From assembly GCA_023935145.1 (NCBI GenBank), contig CM043700.1, forward strand, positions 35,767,620 through 35,831,619: 64,000 bases of DNA, read 5' to 3'. The notes under the pieces were generated by a model, which was not told the DNA's origin, did not search any database, and saw only the letters and a program-made list of their open reading frames with translations. Source of the DNA: Bretschneidera sinensis. Its lineage: Eukaryota > Streptophyta > Magnoliopsida > Brassicales > Akaniaceae. The position numbers and the translations under genes were made by a program. This document shows positions 46,176 to 57,135 of the stretch, one piece after another (within the stretch, counting starts at the first letter, position 1; each line of letters starts with the position of its first letter).

Positions 46176-47525
46176 CCTGGCTCGGCTCGCCTCCTCCAGA
46201 CGTTTCGATTTCATTCGTGTTATCTACCTGGAAACACTCCCAACTCTCAGCATTGACGAAGTGCAAGTTATACCACTCATCAAGGAACAAACATGGATGG
46301 ACCCCGTTCTCAGTTACTTAGCGGATGGTACACTCCCAAGTCAGAAAGGTGATGCCAAAAAACTCATCTCCCGTGTCTCGAGATATATTTTAATTGACGA
46401 ACAGCTATACAAAAAAGGACTTACCACTCTGTATCTAAAGTTGTGCCTAATTGATACCGATTACGCCCTCAGAGAGGTACACCAAGGCATATGTGGAAAT
46501 CACCTTGGAGGCCGAGCACTAGCATTCAAAATACTCTGACATGGTTAGTATTAGCCCTAGATGAGTCGTGATACAGCTGAGATGGTAAAAAAGTGCAGGA
46601 TCTGTCAGGAACATGCCTCCATCCCTCAGCGGCCAGCCAATCTTTTGATGTTCATTTCTAGTCGTCTTTTCTTCGCTATATGGGGAATGGATATCCTTAG
46701 CTCATTTCGGGAGGCACCGGGGCAAAAGAAGCATTTGATAGTAGTCATCGACTATTTCACTAAGTGGGTGGAAGTCGAACCCCTTGCCAGTATTTTTTGC
46801 TATCATACCCGAGGATTTGTATGAAAGTTGATTGTCTGCAGATTCGGTATACCTAGGGTATTAGTCACCTACAATGGTACATAGATCGATAGCATCTGGT
46901 TCAATTTTTTCTGCCAAAATCTCTATATTAAACAAATATTTTCTTTAGTAGGCTATCCCCATGCCAATGGATAAGCTAAAGTGATAAATAAGACTCTTTT
47001 GCAGAGCATCAAGAAAAGGCTTGATGAGATAGACCAACAGTGGGTCAATCACCTTCCAAATATCTTTTGGGCCTACTATGCCTCCAGTTGAACACCCACT
47101 GGGGAGACCTAATTTTTTCTGGGTTACGGATCCGAGTCTGTAATACCCCTCGAGATAGGAACATTGTCCTTACGGGTATAGAACTACAATGAAACCGATA
47201 ACGAAGAGGCACTCAAGATGAATGTTGACTTGATCGACAAGGCTAGAGACAAAGCTCAGATCAAGCTTGCCACCTACCACTAGAGGGTGACAAGATACTA
47301 TAACTCCCGAGTCAAAGAGAGAGCTTTTAGATTGCACGACTTAGTCCTTAGGAAGAATGAGGTATCTCACTATCGAAAGATAGAGAAACTCCTCCCAAAT
47401 TGGGAAGGTCCCTGCCGCATTAAGAGAGTTTGCTGAGCAAGCATGTTTAAGCTTGAAGACTTGAATGGTAAACCAGTGTCGTGCACTTGAAATACGGAGA
47501 ACCTCTGTAAATTCTACTAGTGAAG
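46176..47525 (+). pseudogene. Integrase of Tat-type element (broken)
   Basis: H2C2 zinc finger: HQGICGNHLGG and CRICQEHA (46480-46620). Core: FAIWGMDILSSFREAPGQKK, VVIDYFTKWVEVEPLA, FGIPRVLVTYNGT and YPHANG-stop-AKVINKTLL. C-terminal module: RVKERAFRLHDLVLRKNEVS and LLPNWEGPCRIKRV. Many stops. Confidence 0.83.
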
Positions 47526-47814
47526 CTCTTCTAAAGGGTCCCTAGTTATTGCCGATTTTGTTTTGCCAGTTTAGTTTTGCCAACCTTTACTTCACCAATT
47601 TTATTTCACCTATTTTTCCCCAAGTATGAATGTAATACTTATTCTTAATAAAACAGTTCATTATTCGCCAAGTTTTTAGTCTCTTCTACGCCAAGGAAAG
47701 AGCCCAATGCATTTTTCCTCGGCTTCCTATTTTGCAAGTAAGGGCATAGAACACTTAGACAAATAGAAAACAAGAAAGACTATCCTCATTAACTTAGAAA
47801 ATTTTTTATAAAGT

Positions 47815-49828
47815 GGCACTAATGGCCAAAAATACAAGAAGAAAAGGAAAAAAAATCATACTCTATATCCACCTCCTCCTCCTCAGCAGCAGAGGCCTAG
47901 TCCCCATCCTCAGTAACAAGGGCTGGGCTTTTATCCTCATCATCCTCCCCATCAGAAAGGATCTCTACCATGGAGAAGTCCTGGCCCGGGTAGACAGCTA
48001 CAGCCTGCTGCTTAGCCTTCTCAAAGCCCCTGAGGTAGAAGTCGCTAGAGGCTATCTCCACTACCACTCCTAAGACTCATTGAAGTCGACTAAGGCCCTT
48101 TTAGCAGCCTCTTTCTCATCATAGAGTTTAGCTAACTCCACCTCAACAGCTCTTCACCTCAACCACGCCTCCTATAGGTCTTCTACCAGCAGGGTATGCC
48201 CTCTCTCTAGTCGACCAGTCTTCACTATTTGCCTTGTGAGAGATTCTCGCAAGGTCTAAATGAAGTTGTGGCAGTCCCCAAACTTTCTGTCTAAATCCAA
48301 GCATCGCCGAGAGATGATGGTTGATGCTATGCTCTACTAAAAAAAATAAAAAAACAAGGTTAGAACTCATAAGATATAAGTAGAAATATTATATTGAAAC
48401 TTAAAGGATCATGGAATGCCTAGGAGACCAAACCCTCGACCATCATGGCCAAACTCTTCACAGGCTCTTGGGTCAGCTTAGCTATGTCTTTCGGGAGGAT
48501 ACCCCAGATCAGGTGCTCCCGAGCTAAGTTGGAGCTTCCGAAGCATGAATGGCCAACTTTCACAAATCAGTCCGGCCTAAAGACATCCAGTAGCTGGGTT
48601 TGAACTGGTGCGGAGACCCTCATGGGAGAAGAAGAAGGTATAGTTGTTATGTTATCCTCCACTATGATGGGGGTAGGAAGAGGAGTGCGAGAACCTCCCG
48701 TATTGGCCTTCTTCGCAGAAGACTGGCCACCAACACCCAAGCCTCCTCGTCCAACTTCCTCTTCTAGGACAACTTGGCTACTTTTCGAACAGCTTTATGG
48801 GCGTCCAAAGCTACAAAGAACAACAAGGTATAAGTACTAGAAACAAAAAAACAAAAACAAGTATAAAGGCAAAAGACTCAGACATATCTGCTCATCTGGA
48901 CCCTCAGGGCAAAGCCTGAGCCTAGCCAGCTTAGTGTTTTGGTAGAGGATCTCAATCGCAATCTTCCCACTAATAATATTTTATTGGCTGTTTATCTCAC
49001 TCCTCAAAAGATTGGGTTTCTTGTTTAACTTAACTAAGTCTAAGTCCTATTAGGAAGACAAGTCAATGCCCTTCTCACTCTGGATGTAGAAGAAACTATT
49101 CTTCCACTAATTAATGCTCGAAGGAGTCTTCTCTAGTAAACCCCTTTCTGGCCTAGATCTCAGCACTACCCACATGTTCTCCTTATGCTTACTGATCAAA
49201 AATATGTTCTTAAAAACATTCATATTCATTACCCAATTCACCTTAATGCTGACGTAGATGAACGCCATGAGAAGGCGTATGGAATTTGGCACGAGCTGAC
49301 ACAAAACAATCCTATAGTACCTAAGCACCATGCGTACAAAGGAGTCCAAGGGAAACCTAAGCCCAACCTTAAGGTGATGTTCATATACGCACAGCTCACC
49401 TTCTTTCCAGTCATCATAGACATGATCTCCAACCCCGATATTTCTAAGTTTGAACTCCTCGAGGATCCTATTCATGATTATGATATTCTCAAGCTCATAA
49501 TCTGTCAGTGTGTTAAGAGAGATATTGGCCACAAAACCTATGTTTAGCCTTTCATCCTTTCATCCTCTCTCATTTCCTATCAAAGCATACACAAGGAATG
49601 ATTGCCCTCGGAGGAGGAAGAAGGTGACTCATCCTCTTCGTACAGAACTAGGGCACAAGAATCTCCCACCAAGATATTTATCTTAGCCTTCAAGTCTTTG
49701 TTACTACTATGGCTGTTATCACCACTACTACCCCTACTCTCCCCACTACTTCTATTGCTAACTCTACCACTACTATTGTTGCTATCACTATCACTACCTC
49801 TATCACGATATATATCGAAAGAAGACAT
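47815..49828 (-). pseudogene. Antisense accessory ORF of Tat-type element, gypsy-associated 'Transposase_28'-like
   Basis: Runs opposite to pol. ATG at 49828 (MSSFDIYRDRGSDSDSNNSS), then a Ser/Asp-rich leader, a break, and the core ISLNTLTDYELENIIIMN, DWKEGELCVYEHHLKVGLRF, LDSFVRMVLRYYRIVLCQLV and PNSIRLLMAFIYVSIKVNWV. Near the end (about 48040-47840) it reads FEKAKQQAVAVYPGQDFSMV and an acidic tail (ILSDGEDDEDKSPALV, AEEEEVDIEYD). Length and layout match the antisense ORF known from Tat-lineage elements such as Grande. Its function is unknown. Several stops make it non-functional here. Confidence 0.68.
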
Positions 49829-50073
49829 AAGTGTATGATAATAGAACTTACCAGTCGAGGTCTCTGAGAGGTCCAAATGCCGAGTACCGAGCTCTGAAAC
49901 TCCCAAACTCTGAGCTCTTGTGTAGATAAACACTTTGAGCTCTCAAACTTCTGAACCCCGAGTAGGCAAACACTCCGAGCACTCAAAACTCAAACACTTC
50001 GAAAACACAAAACTTAAAACTCTGAAGGCTCTCAAGATTTTTGTGAAGTAAGGAGCGAAGGGAAGCCTCCCCC

Positions 50074-50082
50074 TTTATATAG
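50074..50082 (-). promoter_or_regulatory. TATA box on the minus strand before the antisense ORF
   Basis: Minus strand reads GAGCTCTATATAAAGGGGGA, a strong TATA box, about 245 bp before the ATG at 49828. No pol-sense function explains it. Confidence 0.6.
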
Positions 50083-50470
50083 AGCTCCTTACACATATAA
50101 CGATGAGGCATTATTGACCCAACTGTATTCTCGAGATATCGAAACAAAACCTCTTAGTAAACCTTAGGAAGATATCACCTTTTAGGAAACCCTAAGATAC
50201 GTGCCGCCTTTTCTCAGTATTTAAGAATACTACTCGAGGTATTCTCAATTAAATGGCCAAGTGGTGGGCCAAGAAGACTGGGCCAAACACAAGAATAAAA
50301 CCCTAAATATTAGCATTTTAGGCCTCAAAGTTTAACATTTGGGCCTAAGACCAAACCCTGGCCCACTACAACAAAGCCCATAAAAACCAAAAGAAAAAAA
50401 AGTCCTGTGAAAATCACTTTATATGGCTAAGTACTATCTCCTCGGAAGCAACCCGCGTTCACCAAAAACT

Positions 50471-51097
50471 CAGAGCAGTTGGAGCCTATGTCCAACTCCT
50501 CGAACTTCTCCAAAGACTTCGAACAGTTGGAGTTCATGATCAACTCCTTGTGCTTCTCCAAAGACTCCGAGCAGTTGGAGCCCATATCTAACTCCTCAGG
50601 CTTCACCAAAAACTCTTAGTAGTTGGAGCCCATGTCTAACTCCTCGAACTTCTCCAAGAACTCCAAGTAGTTAGAGCCCATACCCAACTCCTCGGGCTTC
50701 TCGAAAGACTCCGAGCAGTTGGAGTCCATGATCAACTCCTCGTACTTCTCTAAAGACTCTGAGTAGTTGGAGCCCATGTCCAACTCCTTGGGCTTCACCA
50801 AAACCTTCGAGTAGTTGGAATCCATGTCCAACTCCTCAGACTTCTCCAAAAACTCTGAGCAGTTAGAGACCATTTCCAACTCCTCGAACTTCTCCAAAAA
50901 CTCTGAGCAGTTGGAGCCTATGTCCAACTTCTCGGGCTTCTCCAAAAACTCTGAGCAGTTGGAGTCCATGTCCAACTCCTCAGACTTCTCCAAAAACTCC
51001 AAGCAATTGAAGACCATTTCCATCTCCTCGAACTTCTCCAAATACTCTGAGCAATTGGAGTCCATATCCAACTCTTCGAACCTCTCCAAAGACTCCT
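50471..51097. repeat. 48-bp tandem repeat, about 13 units
   Basis: Unit CAGTTGGAGCCCATGTCCAA + CTCCTCGAACTTCTCCAAA + GACTCCGAG. The length is a multiple of three and both strands stay open for long stretches (157 codons on the minus strand, 94 on the plus strand, 16-residue period, for example SEQLESMSNSSDFSKN). It lies in the untranslated 3' part of the Tat-type element. Confidence 0.92.
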
Positions 51098-51342
51098 AGC
51101 AATGTTGACTGAATGTCAACTCTTTGGACTCCAATCTCCAAAACTCCGAGCAGTGTTGACTGAACGTCAAATCCTTGGACTTCAATCTCCAAAACGCTTA
51201 GCAGTGTTAACTGAACGTCAACTCCTCGGACTTCAATCTCCAAAACTCCGAGTAGTGTTGACTGAAGGTCAACCCCTCGGATTATAATCTTCAAAACTCC
51301 AAAAAGTCTATACTAAGTACCAGCTCCTCGGATTCAATCACC
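51098..51342. repeat. 51-bp tandem repeat, about four to five units
   Basis: Unit AGCAGTGTTGACTGAACGTC + AACTCCTCGGACTTCAATCT + CCAAAACTCCG, directly after the 48-bp block. Both units share CTCCAAAA-CTCCGAGCAGT, so one probably arose from the other. Confidence 0.88.
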
Positions 51343-51507
51343 AAACTCTGAGTAGTGCTTGATCGAGTGTCAACAACTCTGAGCAATCACCGTTTCCCTA
51401 ACACCACGGAGGTGTTTTGGTAAGACTCTACGGGTGGTAAGCCTCCTAGTAGTCAGGTTCGAACCACCATCTTAACCCCACGATATCTACTTCCTCAAGT
51501 ACAAAAG

Positions 51508-51642
51508 CCCTAAACTAACTTAGGTATCGGAGAGACCTCCAGAGGCATCACCCCCCTCAACCTCCAGGACTATAAAGTTTCAACTTATGTGCAGATCCCA
51601 ATCTTCGACGGTTTGACTCTCGATAGAATTTCAGCATCAACA
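51508..51642 (+). repeat. 3' LTR of Tat-type element (alignable end)
   Basis: CCCTAAACTAACTTAGG...CATCAACA aligns with 43138-43278. The part before 51508 does not align with the 5' LTR, so the true left border of the 3' LTR is not known. Confidence 0.7.
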
Positions 51643-51864
51643 TGTGGTTAATATTATTTACAGTTGGGTGATCCAGTAAAGGATCATGAATGTTGGGTAA
51701 AACTAGAGAAAATGAATACACCAAGAACTGTGTTAAAGATTGACGAGAATGAGCGTGGAACTGAGATTGCAGCTGAAACTTCAGTGGTAATGGCTGCTTC
51801 TTCCATCGTCTTTAGACACATTGATCATAAGTATTCACGTAGCCTCCTCAACAAATCCAAACTG

Positions 51865-51885
51865 GTACTCTCTCTCTCTCTCTCC

Positions 51886-51938
<53 letters not shown>
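51865..51938. repeat. (CT)n(TA)n microsatellite at the exon 3 donor
   Basis: Starts three bases after the GT of the donor of pseudogene exon 3. About 17 CT units, then about 19 TA units. Confidence 0.92.
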
Positions 51939-51939
<1 letters not shown>

Positions 51940-53906
51940 ACTCGTAGTATTTTCTTTTTATGGTTTTATGATTTGACATGTAAATGACTAATTCTTGGTT
52001 TTGTTTTGATTTTTATGAATTCAGATTTTTAAATTTGCAAAATCGCACAAGGGAACTTATGATGGAGAATGCCCCTTCTATTGCTCTTTCTCTGACTATA
52101 ATGTAAGCTGTCCATCTCTCTTTCTCTCCATCTCGGCTTAGCCGTATGTCTCAATTAGCGAATTGAAGCGCTGCGGTGTTCAAAATAGTGATCTATTTCT
52201 GTGGGTGGTTTATCATTTACAAATTCACAAACCTTTTCTTTCCCTTTGGGTAAATTCGCAAATGTTATTATTAGTATTTTCACTGGTACTTATGCCAGGG
52301 ACATGTAATTAGAGGACAACTTTTCATGAATCTCCCAATTGGACATTAAATTCTGGTTCAATAATAACCATTATAATACAGAAGAGCTGAGTTAGTTTAG
52401 TTAATAAAACCATTTGTTGTTGCACATACAAGAGATTCACACCAAGAATTAGAAATTAGAGAATGGAGAATATTACTTGTGTAGTCTATAAATCTAATGG
52501 ACTGCTTATGAAATTTTAAAAAAAAAAAAAAAAAAACATTTTGATATTTGCTGAGCAAAAGGCAATTATTAATTTAAAACCTTATAAAATGCAGGATGAG
52601 CTGCTGTGGGCAGCAACATGGCTATACATGGCAACCAAGAAGTCGATGTATCTGTCGTACATAAAATACAAATCAATTAGTGCTACTGTTGCTGAGTTTA
52701 GCTCGGATCAAAGTCCTTCTCTCTTAAGGTTTGTTAAATTACCCAACTTATTTTCTCTTAAGATAATTAACCAAAGATAAAATTATTTACTAACAACATT
52801 TATCATTCATTTTCAACAAATTAATCAAGTATTTCCACCCAATCTTTATTTATTTGATTTTCACTTTTCAAGACATTCGAAAATGCAGTTGTTCTTTGAA
52901 GGAGAGAAGAGTTTCAGTGAATACAAAAATCAGGCTGACAGTTACATCTGCTCAGTGCTTCCTAATAGCCCCTACCATCAAGTATATATGTCTCCAGGTT
53001 CTCTCTCTCTCTCTTTCTCTCTCATGAGAAATAATTATACAGTACGACAAAAGGAATTACAACTACGGAGTAGTAATTAACAAGAAGCATGCATGTGATT
53101 TCAGGTGGTTTTATTCACTTGAGGGATGGGGCCAACACCCAATATGTTACAGGCACAGCTTTCTTGTTTAGCGTCTATGGTGATTTGCTTGCTCAACACA
53201 AACAAAAAATCTCTTGTGGAGACAAACAGTTTGACTCAACCCACCTCCTGGCTTTTGCAAAGCAGCAGGTACTAACTACTCCCCATATTTTCTGACATCA
53301 CACCGAGCAGTAATTCACTAATTCATACGTTATTTCTGCCTGATAGACTAAAATGATCGTAATTTATCAAAATCTGTTTAAAAAAACATTGTGACAGCCA
53401 AAAATTCATACTTTAACCCAATCAAATTGGTTCTAAAAAAACTTAGATAGAACCAGATATCGTCCAAGCATTGGGAAATATATACACTTGTATTTATGTA
53501 TATATATGCATGTAGTAGTATTAATTATGTACATGAAAATGTTAATGAGTGGTTTATTTAAAATGGAATTGCATGCAGATGGATTACCTACTAGGGAAAA
53601 ACCCAAAAGGAAGATCATACACGGTTGGGTTTGGAAGCAACCCACCAAAACAAGCACACCACAGAGGAGCTTCTGTGCCGCAATTGTGTGCAGACGAAGA
53701 TATCAGCTGCCCCTTGAGCTTCGTCAAGTAGTACAACAAAAATGTACCAAACCCTAACGAGCTAACCGGTTCCATCGTTGGTGGACCTTACCGTCACGAT
53801 AACTTTCAAGATCTACGTTGGACTTCCTCTTTTACAGAGCCATGCACCTACGTTAACTCTCGCTACTGGTGCCCTAGCAAAGCTTGCTGCAACATCGCAC
53901 CATTAA

Positions 53907-54180
53907 TTAATTTAATTTAATTAGGACATAATATAATTAAATAGCGTCGTTCCTTAATACATTGAGCTACGTACGTGCCTTACTTAAAAGGCATGTGTGT
54001 AAAGATAGGGAATTTTTATTTACTGTGCATGCATAAAAAAAAAAAAAAAAGATTTTGTATGCTATTTTTCTTGAATCTGATCTAGATAGAATTTCTGATG
54101 AAAAAGTCTTCTCTTTCTTGGATCTCTTTATTGATCATGTAGAGTAAATCTGGTTTTGGATAGTAGTATTGGTGTTGGTT
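53907..54180. other. 3' flank of the GH9 pseudogene
   Basis: Probable former 3' UTR, AT-rich, with an A-run at 54036-54051. Nothing else seen. Confidence 0.4.
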
Positions 54181-54184
54181 GTAT

Positions 54185-54690
54185 TTACAGTTACGCAAAC
54201 TGTCAGTAAATCATTTAAAATCGTCGGTATATTGAGAAGCTATACTGATGGATTTTGTTCATTAGTAAAACCTACTTATAGTTACCGTTATATGATTATC
54301 GGTATAGATTCACCACATATACTGACAGTTTAAAAACCGTAAGTGAAGCCCCTTTTGAGCTATACCGACTGATTTTTTCCGCCAGTAAAACTTATCTATA
54401 GTTACGGTTATAAAACCATCGGTATAGGTTGAGGATCTATACCGACGGCTTTTACCCGTCGGTAAAACCTATTTATAGTGACGGTTATATAACCGTCGGT
54501 GTAGATTCACTACATATCGACGGTTTTAAAAACAGTAAGTAAAACTCTCATGTCTATATAGTTGATTGTTGGTATATCCCTATAGTTACGCTGCTTCTTA
54601 CTACGCTTTTCAAAGCCGTCGGTAAACTCCAAAAGAGTTATATCGACGGTTTTCGATCTTTACTGACAGATTGTAACCGTTGGTATATAT
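54185..54690. mobile_element. CACTA-like subterminal repeat block
   Basis: Many direct and inverted copies of words such as TATACCGACGG, ACCGTCGGTA and GTCGGTATA (for example GACGGTTATATAACCGTCGG at 54480). Dense short repeats of this kind are typical of the subterminal regions of plant CACTA (En/Spm) elements. I did not find the CACTA termini, so this is tentative. Confidence 0.45.
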
Positions 54691-56272
54691 CAATTTTTTT
54701 TTTTTGTATGGTTTGTATTGGTATCTAATAAAGTATTAATAACAAGGTCTTTGTTTGTATGCAACATATATATACATCAATAAGGGAGGAGAGTGGAGGG
54801 GAAGAAGAAATAATAATCTTGTTGGGAGATTTCTTGGATATTCTACTAAAAATGAATCTCGGGCGGAGAAATTCTTAGGCTGATATGATTTATCATATAG
54901 TTGTCGATCAAACAAATAAAAAATATCACACATTTAATTTAAACTGTGATTTATTAAATTTGATTAATCAATCATGTACATATATAGTAGTATTTTTTTT
55001 CTTCATTTGCTTGATTTATATAGATGTGGTAGAGTACTACTGGTCTACTTAATAATTTATCTTTCACCTGTCCATCTCATTTGTATGCAGAGAAATTCAA
55101 AGTAGTGTACACCAAACAATGAGAAAAGTTTCATATATACACAATCCAACTCTAACCATGTTTTATCAAATTTGATTAATCAATCAGATTCTTTGTTTTA
55201 CCGTGTGATTGACCGGATTTACTTAACAATTTCTCGTATCCTTTTTTCAATAAATTGTCACTTCCTCTAGGTAAACTTCCACACTATGATTAACCCAACA
55301 TTCTTTAACAAAGGGTTTTATGGGAAGTAATTTTACTGCATGCATTGCCCAACCAAACAGAGAAAAAAGAATTGAAATATAAAAAATAAAAATAAAAATC
55401 CTTTGCACAACTTGGTCTTCGAAGATGTTTCCGCTAATTTACATCTTTCTATCATTGGTGCATATGATTTTTCAGCCATTGATCTCCTTCCTGAACATTT
55501 AGTGATTCGAACCGAGCTAGAAAAGGCTCTGAAGGATTCTGGCAGCAAAACCAAGTCTTCTCATTCAATAGGTGTTCTAAAAGATATAGTGGGCTTTCCC
55601 TCTTCCTGAAGCGTAATTCTCTCTCTCTAAAAAAGAGTACGCGGGATAGAATTCTTCTTGGATTACTTGGGTTAGATAATGCTTCAAAGATATAATTTCA
55701 AAAAAGTTGGCTGTTCGGAAAAGGTTTTTTTTTCTTTTCGAAAAAGGCACCCTCATGCTTTACTGAACAATATAATCTTGTTTGAAAATTAATTAAATGC
55801 AATTTAAATTACTAAAACTCAAAATTGGGTTCGATATCACCTTTAAAACATTGTTCTACACGCCTTAAAGCTTAATTTTCAGTTTTCCTAAACTCCAGTC
55901 CTAACAAGTAGATGACTATCTATACACTCATGGGGCATGACATGGTCATCAATATGAACTGGAATCTTCCATATCTCTTTGGCTATCCTTCTTTGTTGAT
56001 TTAGAGTCTCGTCCTAAACAGACGTTATACAATCAAGTGTGGTTTGATCCCTAATTAAACTAACTGTTATCCACACGAATAAGCTTTGTACTAGTTATGC
56101 TTCATCAATGTTAATACAAGTACTCCTTTTTGATAATTTCCCAAAATTATGCACCCAAACCATGCCCTGTTCCTAAGAACAAAGAGATTTTCGGAGTTGT
56201 AATTAGTGGACTTTTCCTGCTGGTCTATACCGTAGAATTACAAAATGGGACAAAAGATGAACCTATCCGTTT
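54691..56272. other. Intergenic
   Basis: AT-rich. A 68-codon frame at 55403-55609 and an opposing frame at 55333-55554 have no recognised family. No repeat ends seen. Confidence 0.4.
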
Positions 56273-56530
56273 GGTTCGCACAAACACTGAAAATGGAAAT
56301 GAAATAGAATTAATATTTTAAAATGAAACCTGAGAGAGGGATAATGGTGTTTTTGTAGATTAACATTTTGGCTCGTACGTTAAATTTGTCGATCTTTTTT
56401 TGTTTGGCATGATACAATTTATATTACCAACAAAAACATCAGTTCTTTATCCCTTCGACCCCTTAAGTTTCATTTATATAGCATTAATTCTATGACCTTT
56501 TTATTTCCATTTCCATTCTTTGTGCGAACC
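56273..56530. mobile_element. Harbinger-like MITE, 258 bp
   Basis: Long imperfect terminal inverted repeats: GGTTCGCACAAA...TGGAAATGGAAAT type at the left, mirrored by ATTTCCATTTCCATTC...TGTGCGAACC at the right. The left context CGTTTGGTTCGCAC resembles Tourist/Harbinger ends. It is non-coding. Confidence 0.75.
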
Positions 56531-56599
56531 TGAGGGCTAAAGATTTATATAACTTATTAGATTTATTTTGCTTTCGTGGGTGGAGACAGCAATTAACGG

Positions 56600-57135
56600 G
56601 GTTTTTGTGGTTAATTAATCCGAATCGTATCTGTTTAAGTAAATATAAATAAAAATAAATGAGTTTTTTCACAGTTACGAATAATATTTCATGGCTTTTA
56701 ATGGTTACGGGTTCGGATTCAGATAGCAGAGTAGCTAAACGGGTACGATGATAAATATGTCAAATTTTACGGTAACTTACTCATTGTCATTCCTAAGTAA
56801 GTAGAGATGGCAATTCGTGATTAACCAATTTGAATTGATTCTATTTAAGCGGATTTTCATAGTATTTCATGGCTTTTAACGGTTACGGGTTTGGATTCAG
56901 ATAACAGAGTAGCTAAACGGGCACGGTAATAGATATGTCAAATTTCACAGGTAACTTACTCATTGTCATTCCTAGGTAAATAGAGATGATAATTCGTAGT
57001 TAACCAATCTGAATCAATTCTATTTAAGCGGGTTTTCATAATATTTCATGATTTTTAACGGTTATAAATTCATATTCGGAAAGCAGTATAGCTAAATGGA
57101 TACGGTGATGAATATGTCAAATTTCACAAATAATA
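56600..57135. repeat. 178-179-bp tandem repeat, about three units
   Basis: The phrase TATTTCATGGCTTTTAACGG recurs at 56685, 56863 and 57042, with matching sequence between (ATTCTATTTAAGCGG, AACAGAGTAGCTAAACGGG, AATATGTCAAATTTCAC). The joins contain AGAGATGGCAATTCG, a hAT-like terminal word, so the unit may be a MITE-derived satellite. Confidence 0.88.

Larger units (their letters stand above)
42774..51642 (+). mobile_element. Tat/Ogre-type Ty3/gypsy element in intron 2 of the cellulase pseudogene
   Basis: 8.87 kb, flanked by TGTGG at 42769-42773 and 51643-51647, the likely 5-bp target duplication. Plus strand: 5' LTR, primer site, gag remnant, protease, RT, RNase H, extra RNase H, integrase; then an antisense ORF (minus strand), tandem repeats and the 3' LTR. 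Only the last 135-140 bp of the two LTRs align well. Stops are frequent, so it is not active. Same orientation as the host pseudogene. Confidence 0.87.

Noticed and set aside
50616..51099. Long repeat-coded frames on both strands as repeat proteins
   Set aside because: Open on both strands because of the 48-bp unit; no start context, in the non-coding 3' part of the Tat-type element.
55333..55609. Opposing 68- and 73-codon frames
   Set aside because: No family recognised, no splice or promoter context, and each can be the shadow of the other.
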